The notes under the pieces: generated by a model
The model's input: only the letters and a program-made list of their open reading frames with translations
What the model was told of the DNA's origin: nothing
Databases searched by the model: none
Made by a program: the position numbers and the translations under genes
NCBI RefSeq assembly: GCF_945859705.1
Contig: NC_079135.1
Span: 127,094,551-127,158,550, forward strand
Direction: 5' to 3'
Length of the DNA: 64,000 nucleotides
From: Episyrphus balteatus
Lineage: Eukaryota; Arthropoda; Insecta; Diptera; Syrphidae
In this document: piece after piece, positions 13,163 to 24,159 of the stretch
Position numbering within the stretch: the stretch's first letter is position 1
Layout: every line of letters begins with the position of its first letter

Positions 13163-14419
13163 TTTGTTTTTTGCTAAAAATGATTATTATTTGTGTATAC
13201 GAGTGTATAGTCTGTGTGTATAGTTTTCGACGACTCTGGAGGATTCTCTGATGGTGGTGCCCTTGGGTTTGGATGAAAGTTTTTCATCTTCTTGCACTTT
13301 CATCGCGTGTAGCCAGCAAGTTGCTTTGTGTCTGGAATTGATATTAAGATAGGACTTTGACTCCTTGGGATAACCAACCAACTCCAAAAGAATGAAAGAC
13401 GTGCATTTCAATTCGATGATATTTCGTCTGATGGAAGGATCTTATTCGTATGTTGTATTTTGAAGCCTCGCGAGAATAGAATTTAACATGACTTTACTTA
13501 GAACGGGTTAACTATGCATTAAAAAAAATGTTAACCCTCATGAAATTGGCAAAAAGTTTGTTTTTTGATTAAAAACCAAGGATCAAAAAGTCTATAAAAA
13601 AATTGGATGAAAGGGTGTTTTTTTTCGAAAAGACAGTAAAATCTGTAATTGGTCTCAAAAAGCCAATGATTCGTGTATAACGTCTAAGAAATTAAGTATA
13701 AACGTTCAATTTGTCATCCTAACATAAAATAAAACGAATCATTGGCCTTATGGGACCAATTCACCTTAATTTTTTCATAAAAATTGTTAAGGTATTCTTG
13801 TTTTCTATTCCAAATGCAACATTTTCATCAAATTTCATAAAGGTGGTCCATCTATATTGTTTTCACTCAAAGAAACACTCTTTTTAACCATGATATTTTT
13901 AAAGACACTTAAGATTCTTGTTTCCAAAATCAAATGTAACATAACACGGTGTAACACTCAAAATATACGCTGGCGGAGACCTATCAGAATTTGTAGAGCT
14001 AGTCGCACTGAATACGAAACGGTATTTGAAAATCCCCTAACATCCCCAAAATCTGGAGTTACGGGCAAAAAAACGGTTTTTTGGACCTTCACCCATTGAA
14101 AAAATTCTAGCTTCGACAATTTTTTACCCATTTTCTTACAGTTGCTGATAGAAGATAAATATACCTTTTCAACAATGTATAAAACATGTAACTCGGTTAA
14201 ACCACTTAGAATTTATAAGCTGTCAAAGTTCAAAAATTCCATTTTTTCGTCATTTGCCCAACTTCGGCATCAATTTAAAGTATATGTTTTCACAACCACA
14301 TGCTATTTAAAAAATATATTCTAAAACTATATCTATTTCCCAATCAATCGAGGTATTTTTTATGAAAATCACTTCAAAATTGGCTTAGAAAAAAAAAATT
14401 TTTCGATTTCAACCCAAAT
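13163..14419. other. Non-coding DNA with a small inverted repeat
   Basis: At 13647-13761, AATTGGTCTCAAAAAGCCAA and ATTCGT are repeated inverted around a roughly 60-bp loop, probably a small MITE remnant. Nothing else recognised. Confidence 0.5.
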
Positions 14420-15287
14420 CACAGTGGGTCACCTCCCATACAAAGTGCGGTCAAAAATATAATGACCATTTTTTTTTTAATGAAACACCTGTATTATCAT
14501 TTTATATAATTTATTATTGCAAAAAAATGCATCAAGTCAGTTTTTTAAAATTTTGGTTATTTTCAAGAAAAATAAAAAAAGGTAAAAAAAATTTTTTTTT
14601 GAAAATATAAAAAAAAAATGGTTAATGCCGGAAATGGACCTGGCTGTCAGTCGAGTACTTTACCCTTACCCTCTAGTTCAGTCTTTTATAAAAATAATAG
14701 TGTCAAAAAGGAATTTTTTTAGTTTTACGTTGTAATTTTTTTTTCTCCGTGTATCGTCATTTTAACTCGTATTACTCGAAAAGGGGAAAAAAGGGGAAAA
14801 AACGGCGCTATTATTTCGAAAGGTAGGACGGTATTCTTCCTTTGAGAACTTAAATTGTAGACTGCACTAGAAGGCAAACCAACTAAATCTCTAATTTAAT
14901 GAAAATTGAGCTAAATAAAAATGGTTAAAATTGATTCGCTAACGAGCCCCATTACAATTAGCCTTAATGTTATTTAACAATATAATTTATGTTTTTAGAA
15001 AGTATTAACCTTCTCGTTTAATATCCATAACAATTTAATACTGTTCACAATTTTTAACACCCGTTATCACTATCGCAAATTCACACCTTATAACTGCAGC
15101 GATTAAAAAACTGTACCTTTTTTTATATACCGACTTTGAATGGCTATTAAGAAATGAAAAAAAGGGTAACCGTCAAATTTTTTTTGGTTTGGTTCGATGG
15201 GAGATTGTAGAACGTTGTTTAATCATTGGATTTTAAAAAATTGACATTTACTTTTTTTATTTTTGACCTATGGCGGGACCCACTGTG
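14420..15287. mobile_element. Transib-like non-autonomous DNA element
   Basis: The ends are exact 11-bp inverted repeats CACAGTGGGTC and GACCCACTGTG, and both sides are flanked by the 5-bp direct repeat CAAAT (14415-14419 and 15288-15292). Among DNA transposons, a 5-bp duplication with CACWRTG-type ends is characteristic of Transib, the superfamily related to RAG1. The 868-bp interior has no transposase-like frame. The superfamily call is inferred from ends and duplication length alone. Confidence 0.6.
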
Positions 15288-15879
15288 CAAATACAGAAAT
15301 TCGAACTTTTAGGTATAGAATAAAAATGTTGTTTCGGCACGTAGTAGGATAACTTGGGCGCCAGGATTTGATAACGGGTTTTTGTAAAGGAGCTCAAAAC
15401 AAACATTTTTTTCTTTGGAAGGGGGTCTATCTCTCCCCGTTTAGGTGGGAGGGGCATTTTTCAAAAAAAAAATTATCAAAATAAAAAAAAATTATTAAAA
15501 AACAACGGCAACTTTTACAGTAATAAATGATACCATTTCCGAAAGGCAAAATTTTACATTTGATTCTAATTTTTAAATCAATATAATATAACCAATAGTT
15601 CTTGAAATAATCGATTTCAAAGTTAAAAATAGGCGAAAAAAAATTTTTTAAAACTCATTTTATACTATTTTTGTCCTGTGAATTTTAGTAAAAAAATGAC
15701 TCACACAGAAAACTGCCTCAATGGATTCCTTATCGAACAGTGAAAACTATATGTTTCTATGTCTTCTAGTTTATGAGAAAATTGAAAAATAAAAACAAAT
15801 AAAAACAAAAAAAAATCATGTGTGCAATTCACACGTGGTAGAAGTGAAACCTTAAAAAATCATTTTTCTTGCAAAAATA
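15288..15879. other. Non-coding AT-rich DNA
   Basis: No gene or bounded repeat recognised. Confidence 0.45.
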
Positions 15880-16435
15880 ATAAAATAGAAAAAATCTACC
15901 TATTTTTATTCTCTCACCTTCAAATCCATGTTTTTTATATGACAACCTATATAAATCTTATATCATCTGAAAGCTTATTGTCTAAGCTCAAAATATATAT
16001 ATCGATCAGTTCTATGAGACATCTACAAAAAGAGCTAGAATTTTTTGAACTCGATCAATTTCCATCAAAAAAAGCAAAAAAACACGTATTTTTATCTTCT
16101 CACGCTATTAAATCCATTTTTTGCCAAACAACCTATACAAATTTTTACTTCATCGGAAAGCTTATTGTCTTAGCTCAAAATATATATATCGATCAGGTGT
16201 ATGAGACATCTACAAAAAGAGCTAGAATTTTTTTAACTCGATGAAATTTCATCTAAAAAGCAAAAAAAACATTTATTTTTATGTTCTTATGCTATTAAAT
16301 CAATTTTTTTGTTTGACAACGTATAAAAAATTTTATACCATGTGAAAGCTTATTGTTTCACCTTGTATAATGATGCATAAATCTTATGTCAAAGATGTCT
16401 ACAAGAGAAGTTAGAATTTTTTAAAGTCAACCATG
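15880..16435. repeat. Tandem repeat, three diverged copies of about 187 bp
   Basis: The block GAAAGCTTATTGT recurs at about 15969, 16156 and 16344. Each is preceded by a (C)TATTAAATC or TTCAAATCC block and followed by ATGAGACATCTACAAAAAGA or a decayed version. The third copy is the most diverged. The 140-codon open frame across copies 1 and 2 follows the repeat and is not a gene. Confidence 0.8.
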
Positions 16436-17627
16436 TCGAATTTCCAGACTGAGATTACGGTACTTCCTACACTGATAGCTGGTCATCGCCAACAGATCTC
16501 CACAGGTGTTTTGAGGTATTTTTAAATTTTTTTCAATTTAAGATTGTGTAACTTGTAGAGCACGTAACGTTATGTGTGATATATCAAATAAAAGGTTATG
16601 TTAGCAGCATGCGTATTAAAGTTAAATCAAATTTGTATGTGCACTAGATCAAAAGATATAACGTGTGTTCGAAAAGAACATCTTTTTACCGTTATCTCCG
16701 AATTTTGAATATGAAATTAATTGAAATTTTGTACAATAATATATTATTTAATTACCTATCTACAGTACAAATTTCATTCATCTATCTATTAAAACAAAAA
16801 AGTTATAACAAGTTGAAGTCGTGTCGCGTTTTCGTTTCATTTTGTTTCAAATCACTACGATACTAAAGAAGTTTTCACTTCAAAAATATTTTGAAAAAAG
16901 AAAAATCTGATAAAATAATTTTTGATGAATTTCAATAGGATATCACAATTATTACTTAGTTTTTCCACTATCATATTCCCACATTTTCTCTACTACTAAA
17001 ATAAAGTAGTAGTAAAGACAACATAGTAAAGACAACATTTTTAATAAATTTCGTAAGGGTACCTTTCATACTATTGATTTTATTGGACTTATCGCGGATT
17101 TTCCTTATTTCCGAAAAAAACACCCTTTCACGTAAAATATTATTGTATAGATTGCTTAGATTCTTGTTTTTGTTATAAATGAAACATTTGTACCACTTTT
17201 CATTGGGGTAACTTTTTTTCTCAGTTTGCGGTACTAATTCCATATTTCATGATTTCTTAAAAAAAACACCCTTTTACTCAAGATAAGTAATTTTGTAGAC
17301 TTGGTAGGTTCTTAGTTCAGAAAAAAAAACTTTTTCACCAAGTTTAAAAAATAAAAAAAATTTATATCCGCTGTTATAATACCTTTCTCACTAAAATGCA
17401 ACACCTCAAAAAAACACCCTTTCACCAAAAATACTTAAAAAAAAAAGGGAAACGATTTTTTTTTAATGCTGATTTGTTGTACTATTTTAACTGCACTAAC
17501 TGCCAATATTTTGAATATTCTCCAGAACCAACAAGTTTTTTACTGATAATGCTCAAAAGGTCTTTGATATACAACAAAATAAATTGGAATAAGTTAACTT
17601 TAAGGCTGTAAAAAATCTTTTAGAATA
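16436..17627. other. Non-coding AT-rich DNA
   Basis: No gene recognised. The phrase ACACCCTTTCA(C/A) recurs several times between about 17120 and 17425, hinting at a decayed short repeat. Confidence 0.45.
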
Positions 17628-17773
17628 CAGAGGAAAAATAACGCAGTGATAACTTTGCATCTGGTAAATTTAACTTTATTTCTGGTATATTTAACTAATT
17701 TCTGGTATATTTAACTATATATATGATTAAATATAACAGAAGTAAAGTTATCACTGGCGTTGTTTTTTCTCTG
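17628..17773. mobile_element. Small TA-flanked MITE
   Basis: CAGAGGAAAAATAACGC with AGTGATAACTTT on the left is matched inverted by AAAGTTATCACTGGCGTTGT and TTTTCTCTG on the right, with TA directly outside both ends. A TA duplication suggests Tc1/mariner-type mobilisation. The middle contains three copies of a TTTCTGGTATATTTAACTA-like phrase. Confidence 0.7.
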
Positions 17774-19157
17774 TATAGGTATGGTCAAATATGGCTTAGA
17801 AAAAGTAAAGCTTGGAATGAATTATAATAGAAAAAATCTTTTCTCAAAATAATCGTTTTGGTATTTTACAACTTGCTTCAAATGTCTAGAAAAGTGTCAT
17901 GTCATTCCGAAGTTGAAACCTTATTTGACTGGACTAATTATATTTTAATTTAGGGTCAGTCATCTGTCAGTCTAGAAATATAATGCAATGTTAGCTAGCT
18001 GCTTCTTACAAAAAATTTTCCTACATATCGACTCTTCCCCTACATCAACCAAATGTCTTTAAAATGTATACAGTGGCAGCTCCTTATAATCTACAAGTTA
18101 ACTAACAGAAAAGAGCTTTGAACTGCAAAAGCAAGTGCGCACTTGTGCATTTTATTTTGTTCAGAACAGCAACTACATATGTACATTTATATGCCTTATT
18201 ATATGTCAATCAGGTATCGTGATGTATTTTTTTTTTAATTTTCACCTAATTTGAGATTGAATTACATGAGATCCCTTCCCTTTTGAAATTTCTTATATAG
18301 TAAGTGTGAATTATGAACAGCAAAGTGTAAAATCGTATGAAACTTTTTTCCTTTTTATTTAAAAATATTGTTTACGTGTTTTTTTGGTTATAAAATAAAG
18401 AATTCAATTAAATTTCAAACCATTCGAAAATAAATTAGTCTTCTTTGCTTCGCCAGCGCCCTCTGTGGGTCTAGAATATAAGGTAAATTTAATTATACCA
18501 GCTGCTACTTTTTATTTTTAGTAATCAACTTATTTTTTTCCTCCACAGAATGTTAACAGAAATATGGAACCGATTAAAAAATTTATTTTTATTTAAAAGT
18601 CCAACTCCAACGCACTCACGCAACCAAGTGGCCGCCAAGTTCCATCTAAATTCTCAATTTAAAAGAAAAAAAAAAATAAGTTCCCCATCAAAGGATAATT
18701 CAAATACCACAGAAGGAGAGCCCACCTCCACATCTTCGGCGTCGGTCGTTGTCGTCGTCAACAAGTAAACATTGAGCACCTACGCTATCCTTATACCCAC
18801 CAGTGCAGTGCAATGTTGACTGTCGGCCGCCTGGTTGAAAATGCAAATTCCGAACAATCAACTTGACCAAACAATTGCGCCATGTCCGAATGTCTTAATT
18901 AGTTCACCGGAAAATAGAAATACTCGTATGCACATTTATAAAGAAAAACAGAGCAGAAAATACAATGAGCCAGAGAGAGAATGGGTAAAAGGAAAAAAAT
19001 ACAACATACAAATGGACACAACCAGGTGCGTTGCATTCCATACAGGGAGACATTGCATTGCATTGAACAGTTTGCCCAGACAGCACAAATGCAATTTCTA
19101 TGAAGACATCAACCATTCATTCCTCCCACTGTACTTGCAATTCCCTCTATATCCGGC
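17774..19157. other. Non-coding or unrecognised DNA upstream of the protease region
   Basis: Contains the CTCF-like site at 18452-18469 and a weak candidate exon at 18550-18768 (see findings). No gene can be firmly called. Confidence 0.4.
18452..18469 (-). promoter_or_regulatory. CTCF-like insulator motif
   Basis: Read on the minus strand the sequence is CCCACAGAGGGCGCTGGC, which carries the AGRGGGCGC core of CTCF sites. Its orientation opposes the similar motif at 9441. Motif match only. Confidence 0.3.
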
Positions 19158-19168
19158 TATATAAAAAG
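19158..19168 (+). promoter_or_regulatory. TATA-box-like sequence
   Basis: TATATAAAAAG on the plus strand is followed about 20 bp later by GTCAGACG, an initiator-like sequence. Any transcript would run antisense into the protease gene. No supported gene follows, so this may be chance in AT-rich DNA. Confidence 0.2.
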
Positions 19169-19361
19169 CAAAATGGTCAGACGATTGCAACCATGTACGG
19201 GAATGTGTATTTTTGTTGTTGGGAAAGAATACGAGCGCACCATTGTCCTCTCATTCGTGAAATGTCCGTTTTAATTGAATACGACGAAGCGAAATGAAGA
19301 CCGAACCAAAACCGAAAGGAATATCAGAAAAACACAATCACCTTATGCTTCTATTTTGAGC

Positions 19362-19372
19362 TTTATTTTATT
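19362..19372 (-). terminator. Poly(A) signal of the protease gene
   Basis: On the minus strand the end of the gene reads GAATAAAATAAAG. The stop codon TAA is part of one AATAAA, and a second AATAAA follows immediately, so the 3' untranslated region would be very short. Confidence 0.6.
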
Positions 19373-20162
19373 CTAAAGTTTCACCGAAACGGTTCAAATA
19401 TTTCTCCACCCAAGGCACTAATTCGGAGACCCTTGTGTAAACACCTGGCTTGTTTGGAAGAGCACAGCTAATGCCCCATGACACGATACCAACGAGTTTT
19501 GATCTCACCACCAGAGGGCCACCCGAATCCATTTGACATGCGTCAACTCCACCAGTCAAGACTCCGGCACACACCATCCGATCTGTCAATTCGTCCCGAA
19601 GCAATCGGTTGCAAGTGGCCTGGTTGATCATTGTTATTTCGGCATACTGCAGGTACTGAGCTTCGGGTCCAAAAGGCGTATAGTAACCCCAACCGCTTAC
19701 AACACCCTTAGCTCCTTCGTCAACATCTTCACCAGCAGCTGGCAATGCAATTGGTTGGACAGAGTCTGAAAATTCTAGATCTTCCGCCAATCGGATTGCT
19801 CCAATATCGTAATCCATAGTCGAGGATAGAAAGTCCGAATGATAGCTCACAGTTTGCACATCAACAAGTTGTCCTCCTGACGACTTGTACTTCGAACCAA
19901 CTCTAATTTTCAATAGCTTCGGATTACCGTATTTCAAGCAATGGGCAGCTGTCAGAATTGTTCGCTTGTTTATGATGGATCCGCCACAGATGTGTGTTCC
20001 GGAGCTTCTTATTGACACCATCCATGGCAGGTCTATGTCGTTGGCATTTTTTCCACCAACTATTCGTCCAGATATACTGTAAGATACAGCACAGGGTATC
20101 CATAGACCCCATAGAATAACAACGAGAACCACTGCGTGTCGGAACATCTTTGAAGCTATCAT
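19368..20162 (-). CDS. Secreted trypsin-like serine protease (S1 family)
   Basis: A single uninterrupted 264-codon frame of normal length for an insect trypsin. Residues 1-28 form a hydrophobic signal peptide. A short propeptide ends at Arg33, and the mature enzyme starts IVGG (34-37), so activation should be by cleavage after Arg33. The catalytic triad is His74 (TAAHC), Asp119 (DYDIGAI) and Ser213 (DSGGP). Asp207, at the base of the S1 pocket, with Gly230 and Gly240 predicts cleavage after Lys or Arg. Six cysteines form the three conserved pairs (59-75, 184-198, 209-233). The residue just before DSGGP, normally the oxyanion-hole Gly193, is Met211. Start: Met1 has a weak context, whereas Met6 (20147) has AAG before it and begins a cleaner signal peptide, so translation may start there. 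A digestive role in the gut is inferred from the family and the upstream GATA sites. No neighbouring gene is visible. Confidence 0.93.
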   Translation of the reverse strand: MIASKMFRHAVVLVVILWGLWIPCAVSYSISGRIVGGKNANDIDLPWMVSIRSSGTHICGGSIINKRTILTAAHCLKYGNPKLLKIRVGSKYKSSGGQLVDVQTVSYHSDFLSSTMDYDIGAIRLAEDLEFSDSVQPIALPAAGEDVDEGAKGVVSGWGYYTPFGPEAQYLQYAEITMINQATCNRLLRDELTDRMVCAGVLTGGVDACQMDSGGPLVVRSKLVGIVSWGISCALPNKPGVYTRVSELVPWVEKYLNRFGETLE

Positions 20163-20180
20163 TAGAATCTAATTGGCCTT

Positions 20181-20260
20181 TTATCAGTGCCGCATCGAAA
20201 GCAATCGATAAGAGGTTAAAATATTGATAAGATAAGTAACTACTCATCAAAGTTGATAAG
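20181..20260 (-). promoter_or_regulatory. GATA-site cluster upstream of the protease
   Basis: Within 80 bp directly upstream of the protease start there are five GATAA cores: TTATCAG at 20181, CGATAAG at 20206, TGATAAGATAAG at 20225-20236 (two sites) and TTGATAAG at 20253. In flies, GATA factors acting on TGATAA sites drive midgut digestive-enzyme genes, so midgut expression is a reasonable inference. A GATAAAAGG sequence near 20181-20189 on the minus strand might serve as a TATA-like element. Confidence 0.5.
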
Positions 20261-20439
20261 AAAATGTAGGGTTTTTAAGGTTAAAGAGAGCGTCAGCATC
20301 CATCAAGGCCACTTACGACAGGAAAGATTGTTGATTTATCATTTGTTTATCAACAATATAAGTGTGTCAAGATAGACTGTCTAAATGGGTTTTCAGTTTA
20401 AGAAAACAATTATGGCGCTACGAACGGATGTCAACTTAA

Positions 20440-21160
20440 ATGCAGAAATGCGAAATTCAACAAAAGTAAAATGAAACAAAAAAGGATATTGCGAAATGCA
20501 AACTGCAAAATATAAAATACAAAATGCTTAATTCTAAATGCAAATTGTAAAATTGCAAAATTCAAAATGGAAAATGGAAAATGGAAAATGCAAAACGCAA
20601 AATGCAGAATGGAAAATGCAAAATGCACAATGCACAATGCACAATGCAAAATGCGAAATGCAAAATGAAAAATGAAATATAATAAATGAAAAATGATAAA
20701 TGAAGATGCAAAATGCGAAACGCAAAATGCGAAATGCAAAAGCAAAAGCAAAAGCAAAAGCAAAAGCAAAAGCAAAAGCAAAAGCAAAAGCAAAAGCAAA
20801 AGCAAAAGCAAAAGCAAAAGCAAAAGCAAAAGCAAAATGCAAAACGCAAAATGCAAAATGCAAAATGCACAATGCACAATGCACAATGCACAATGCACAA
20901 TGCACAATGCACAATGCACAATGCACAATGCACAATGCACAATGCAAAATGCACAATGCAAAATGCACAATGCACAATGCACATTGCACAATGCAAAATG
21001 CAAAATGCAAAATGCAAAATGCAAAATGCAAAATGCAAAATGCAAAATGAAAAATGAAATATAATAGGTAAACGAAAAATGAAAATGAAAATGAAAAATG
21101 AAAAGTGAAAAATGAAAAATGCAAAATGCAAGATGCAAAATGCAAAATGAAAATGATCAG
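20440..21160. repeat. Nested simple repeats: (AAAATGC)n, (AAAAGC)n, (AATGCAC)n
   Basis: A 0.7-kb block of related short units. The core at 20736-20836 is about 17 copies of the 6-bp unit GCAAAA. It is flanked by 7-bp units AAAATGC or ACAATGC, with a run of AATGCAC at about 20868-20945. Open frames on both strands across the block (poly-Leu, poly-Lys, KMQNA-like) are by-products of the repeats and should not be annotated as proteins. Confidence 0.95.
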
Positions 21161-22544
21161 AAATCCTTTACACTCTTTTGTGTAGGGAAGGTGATTAGAG
21201 ACACAAAAGCAAATTCGGTAAAAAGATGAAGAAAGGCTTTATACATGAATTAGAAGCCGTGGAATTATGCCGTGGTTGTAAGGGCATAACTGCATCTCTA
21301 CTTTAAATTTGTTTTCATATTTCTCTCAACAACAGAATTAGTTTAAAAAATATCCAATTTATAAAAATATAAAATGTAAAAAACAGAGAAAAAAGAACTT
21401 CCAGACACCCAAGGGTATGGAAATAAAATTGAAAAAAAAAAAGAAATAATTCACAAACATGCATTACACAATAATTCACCACGAACACAAAATGTCCTTA
21501 GGGTTTTTTAAATTAATAATGCAATTACACAAAATAACCATAAAAAATATTAATAAAAAATAATATAATAACTCGTCGAAATAAAAAAAAAAAGAAACAC
21601 AAAAAAATCCATATAACTTGCTTTGTAGTAGGTACAGAAAATGTGTCTTAATTAGAACGAATCACCTCTGGGCTCGAAGGAAATCGACCAAGAACAATCA
21701 TGAATTCGTCGAATCTAAGAAAAAGAAAGAAAAAAAAACAAAAAACATGAAATAATAATAATTATCATTCACAAGAATTTCTGTGAAATGAATAAAACCA
21801 CTGCTCCATTATGGAGAAAAAAACAAAAAGAAAAAAATTATTTCTAATGAATTTCAATGATTTTCTTCTCGTTATCCTTGTGTCCTTCTTATAACATTGT
21901 CATCATTTATATATCTGTGTCTACCTTCCCACTCAAGAAAATCAACTTTTCTTCATATTATTTCCCCACCCCTCCGCTGATTTACATAAATTAAGATTTC
22001 ATTGAATCCTTCGACCGGAAATTTATTCAGTAGACGCTCGCGTGCCTCCCTTTCTTTTTGTAATGACAACGAACAAAACAAAAAAAAATTGCTTAGTTCA
22101 CTTCCTGTGTCCCGTAGTGTATCCTTAAATTTAACAACGACCAACGTCTACTTTTTGAGTGCTTTAAAAATTCGCTAACGTTTAATTTAATTTTAATTGG
22201 ACAAGCATGAAAATGCGGGTGCGAATATACTCTCTTTTCACATTTATCCTGGCGATGTGCAAGAAAGGACGAACACGCATCCTTTTTTTTTATTTGTGTT
22301 TGCTTTCTTTCTCGAAAATAAATTCAATAAAAACTCATTAAAAAATTATCGAATTCGAAGAGGGCATCATAAATGTCATGGATGGTTTTGCAAAAAGAGA
22401 AAACAAAATGAAATCGACGGACAAAAAAAAAAAGAATTATATTGAAAAGGATATATTCGAGAGAAGAATTCAGGCGCAAAGTAGTTACAAGTTACATAGC
22501 TTTTGTGTTACCAACTCGCTTCGATGGTCACCCACAGAGCTCGT
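21161..22544. other. Non-coding AT-rich DNA
   Basis: No gene or bounded repeat recognised; poly(A) rich. Confidence 0.45.
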
Positions 22545-22614
22545 TAGGAGCAGCGAACAAGCCTTAATGCGGCCTTTTGTATTGAAGACTCAATACTCTG
22601 ACCACTATACTGGC
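22545..22614 (-). other. tRNA-like sequence, possible SINE head or tRNA pseudogene
   Basis: On the minus strand, GCCAGTATAGTGGTCAGAGT resembles the D-arm/A-box of tRNA-Asp or tRNA-Glu. It is followed by a perfect 6-bp stem GTATTG/CAATAC around a short loop in the anticodon-arm position, then GGCTTGTTCGCTGCTCC, which partly resembles a B-box. The acceptor stem does not pair convincingly, so a working tRNA is unlikely. Confidence 0.3.
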
Positions 22615-22659
22615 AGCTGCATCAGAGCATGTATCTGAAGCATCAGGACGATGTGATTA

Positions 22660-23104
22660 GGGTGACCATCTCGATCTTTTTTAGTTTGATCCAAGATTTC
22701 TCTGATGTATTAATGAATTTGGCAAACAACAAGTGTGTTTGACAAAATCAATTTTCAAATCTCTTAAATCAACAATAAATCCTAGAAATCAACATGTGAA
22801 ATTGTCAAATTAACAAGTGAACCTTTTAAAACAATGGGCGAGTTTGTCAAATCAAAGTGATAAACTGATAAATCAAGGATGAAATATGACGAATTTGGAA
22901 AACTTAGCGCTAAGTAAAACGTTAACCTGATTGGTATAAGATTTTTTTTTGTGGTATTATAATTCACAGTGTCTTTGACCAAAAATACAATTCGTTACAA
23001 ATCACGTTCTTTTCGGAATCAGATTACTGGGATTGATGAAAAATGGATTTCCAGTCAGAAATTCAAATGTTAGGCCTTTTTTAATATTGAAAATATGGTC
23101 ACCC
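22660..23104. mobile_element. TA-flanked MITE with GGGTGACCAT ends
   Basis: The left end TAGGGTGACCAT is matched inverted by ATGGTCACCCTA on the right, and TA is the likely 2-bp target duplication. The interior has several CAAATCAACAAGTG-like phrases and no transposase. Tc1/mariner-type origin is inferred. Confidence 0.65.
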
Positions 23105-24159
23105 TAATTGTTAAAAAAAACACAAGGACATAGAGCATTGGTCATCGTCGTCGTCATTTGGGGTGGTCACTGGTTCGAATTGGAGTAAGGGTGTATTTAT
23201 TGGATTGCCACCCTGATGTGTATGCGTGTGTGAATATAAAATATTGTATGCAATGTGGGAAATAATTCATTGCAGTGAAAGGATATCGCGCGCCACTGAT
23301 CGATGCGTTAACATTAACTTTTATATTCATAGGTACCAACTCATAACACACTCACACACACATATTCCCTATCTCTCTTTCTCTTTTTTTTTTCTTATTT
23401 TTAGCTCTGTCTCTCACGGGTCGTTATTTAGTTTCGTCCTTTGGGTTTTTGAAAATTATTATATTCATGGATGCGAGCCCGTCGAGCCAGAGCAAAATTG
23501 TGCGAGAGCAAAAAGAATTGAAACTGAAATTTATGCCTGCCAGAGTGGAAAAATGAAAATTGATATTTTCCAACGGTCCATATTATTATACTATATACGA
23601 GTATAGGTATTTTTTCTTTGTCGAGAAAAATAATTTCATTTATTTTCAGTATTTTTTTTTTTGTTTGATTTTTTTGAATTTAAAATAAAAATTCGTTGTG
23701 GATTTCTATAGGGAAATAATGTCAGCACCATCATGGTAAAAAGGATATATGCTATCACCATAACCATACTATACTAATATATAGAAAAATATCATATAAC
23801 CAAAACGATGGATTTTTTAAAAATTTCATAGGAATTTGGTGAACCGCAAAATGGTTGCAGAACAATGTTTGAATAGACCAGTTATATGGAAATGAGTTTT
23901 TTTTTCAATTTTTTTGCTTCTTTGTTTTCTGGGTCACTGAAGACTATTTTAGATGTGGTTTGGAAATTTTAAGGTAGATTGGACATACCTATCAAACTTG
24001 CATTGATTATTATAGACCCTTTTTCGATAGAATTTAAATCTAAATGAGATTTTGTTTATATCAGTTCTAAAATTGTCTCTTTGTTCTTTGAAAAGACTTT
24101 CACTATGTTTTCCAATTGTATTGATGCCTTTTACCATTTAGATCATACTGCTTCGCATC
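23105..24159. other. Non-coding DNA upstream of the retroelement
   Basis: No gene recognised. The last bases, GCATC, abut the 5' LTR. Confidence 0.45.

Noticed and set aside
19100..19297. Small gene driven by the TATA-like site at 19158
   Set aside because: Short, without domain or conserved feature, and antisense-directed towards the protease.
20431..21145. Open frames of poly-Leu, poly-Lys and KMQNA type
   Set aside because: Pure by-products of 6- and 7-bp simple repeats.
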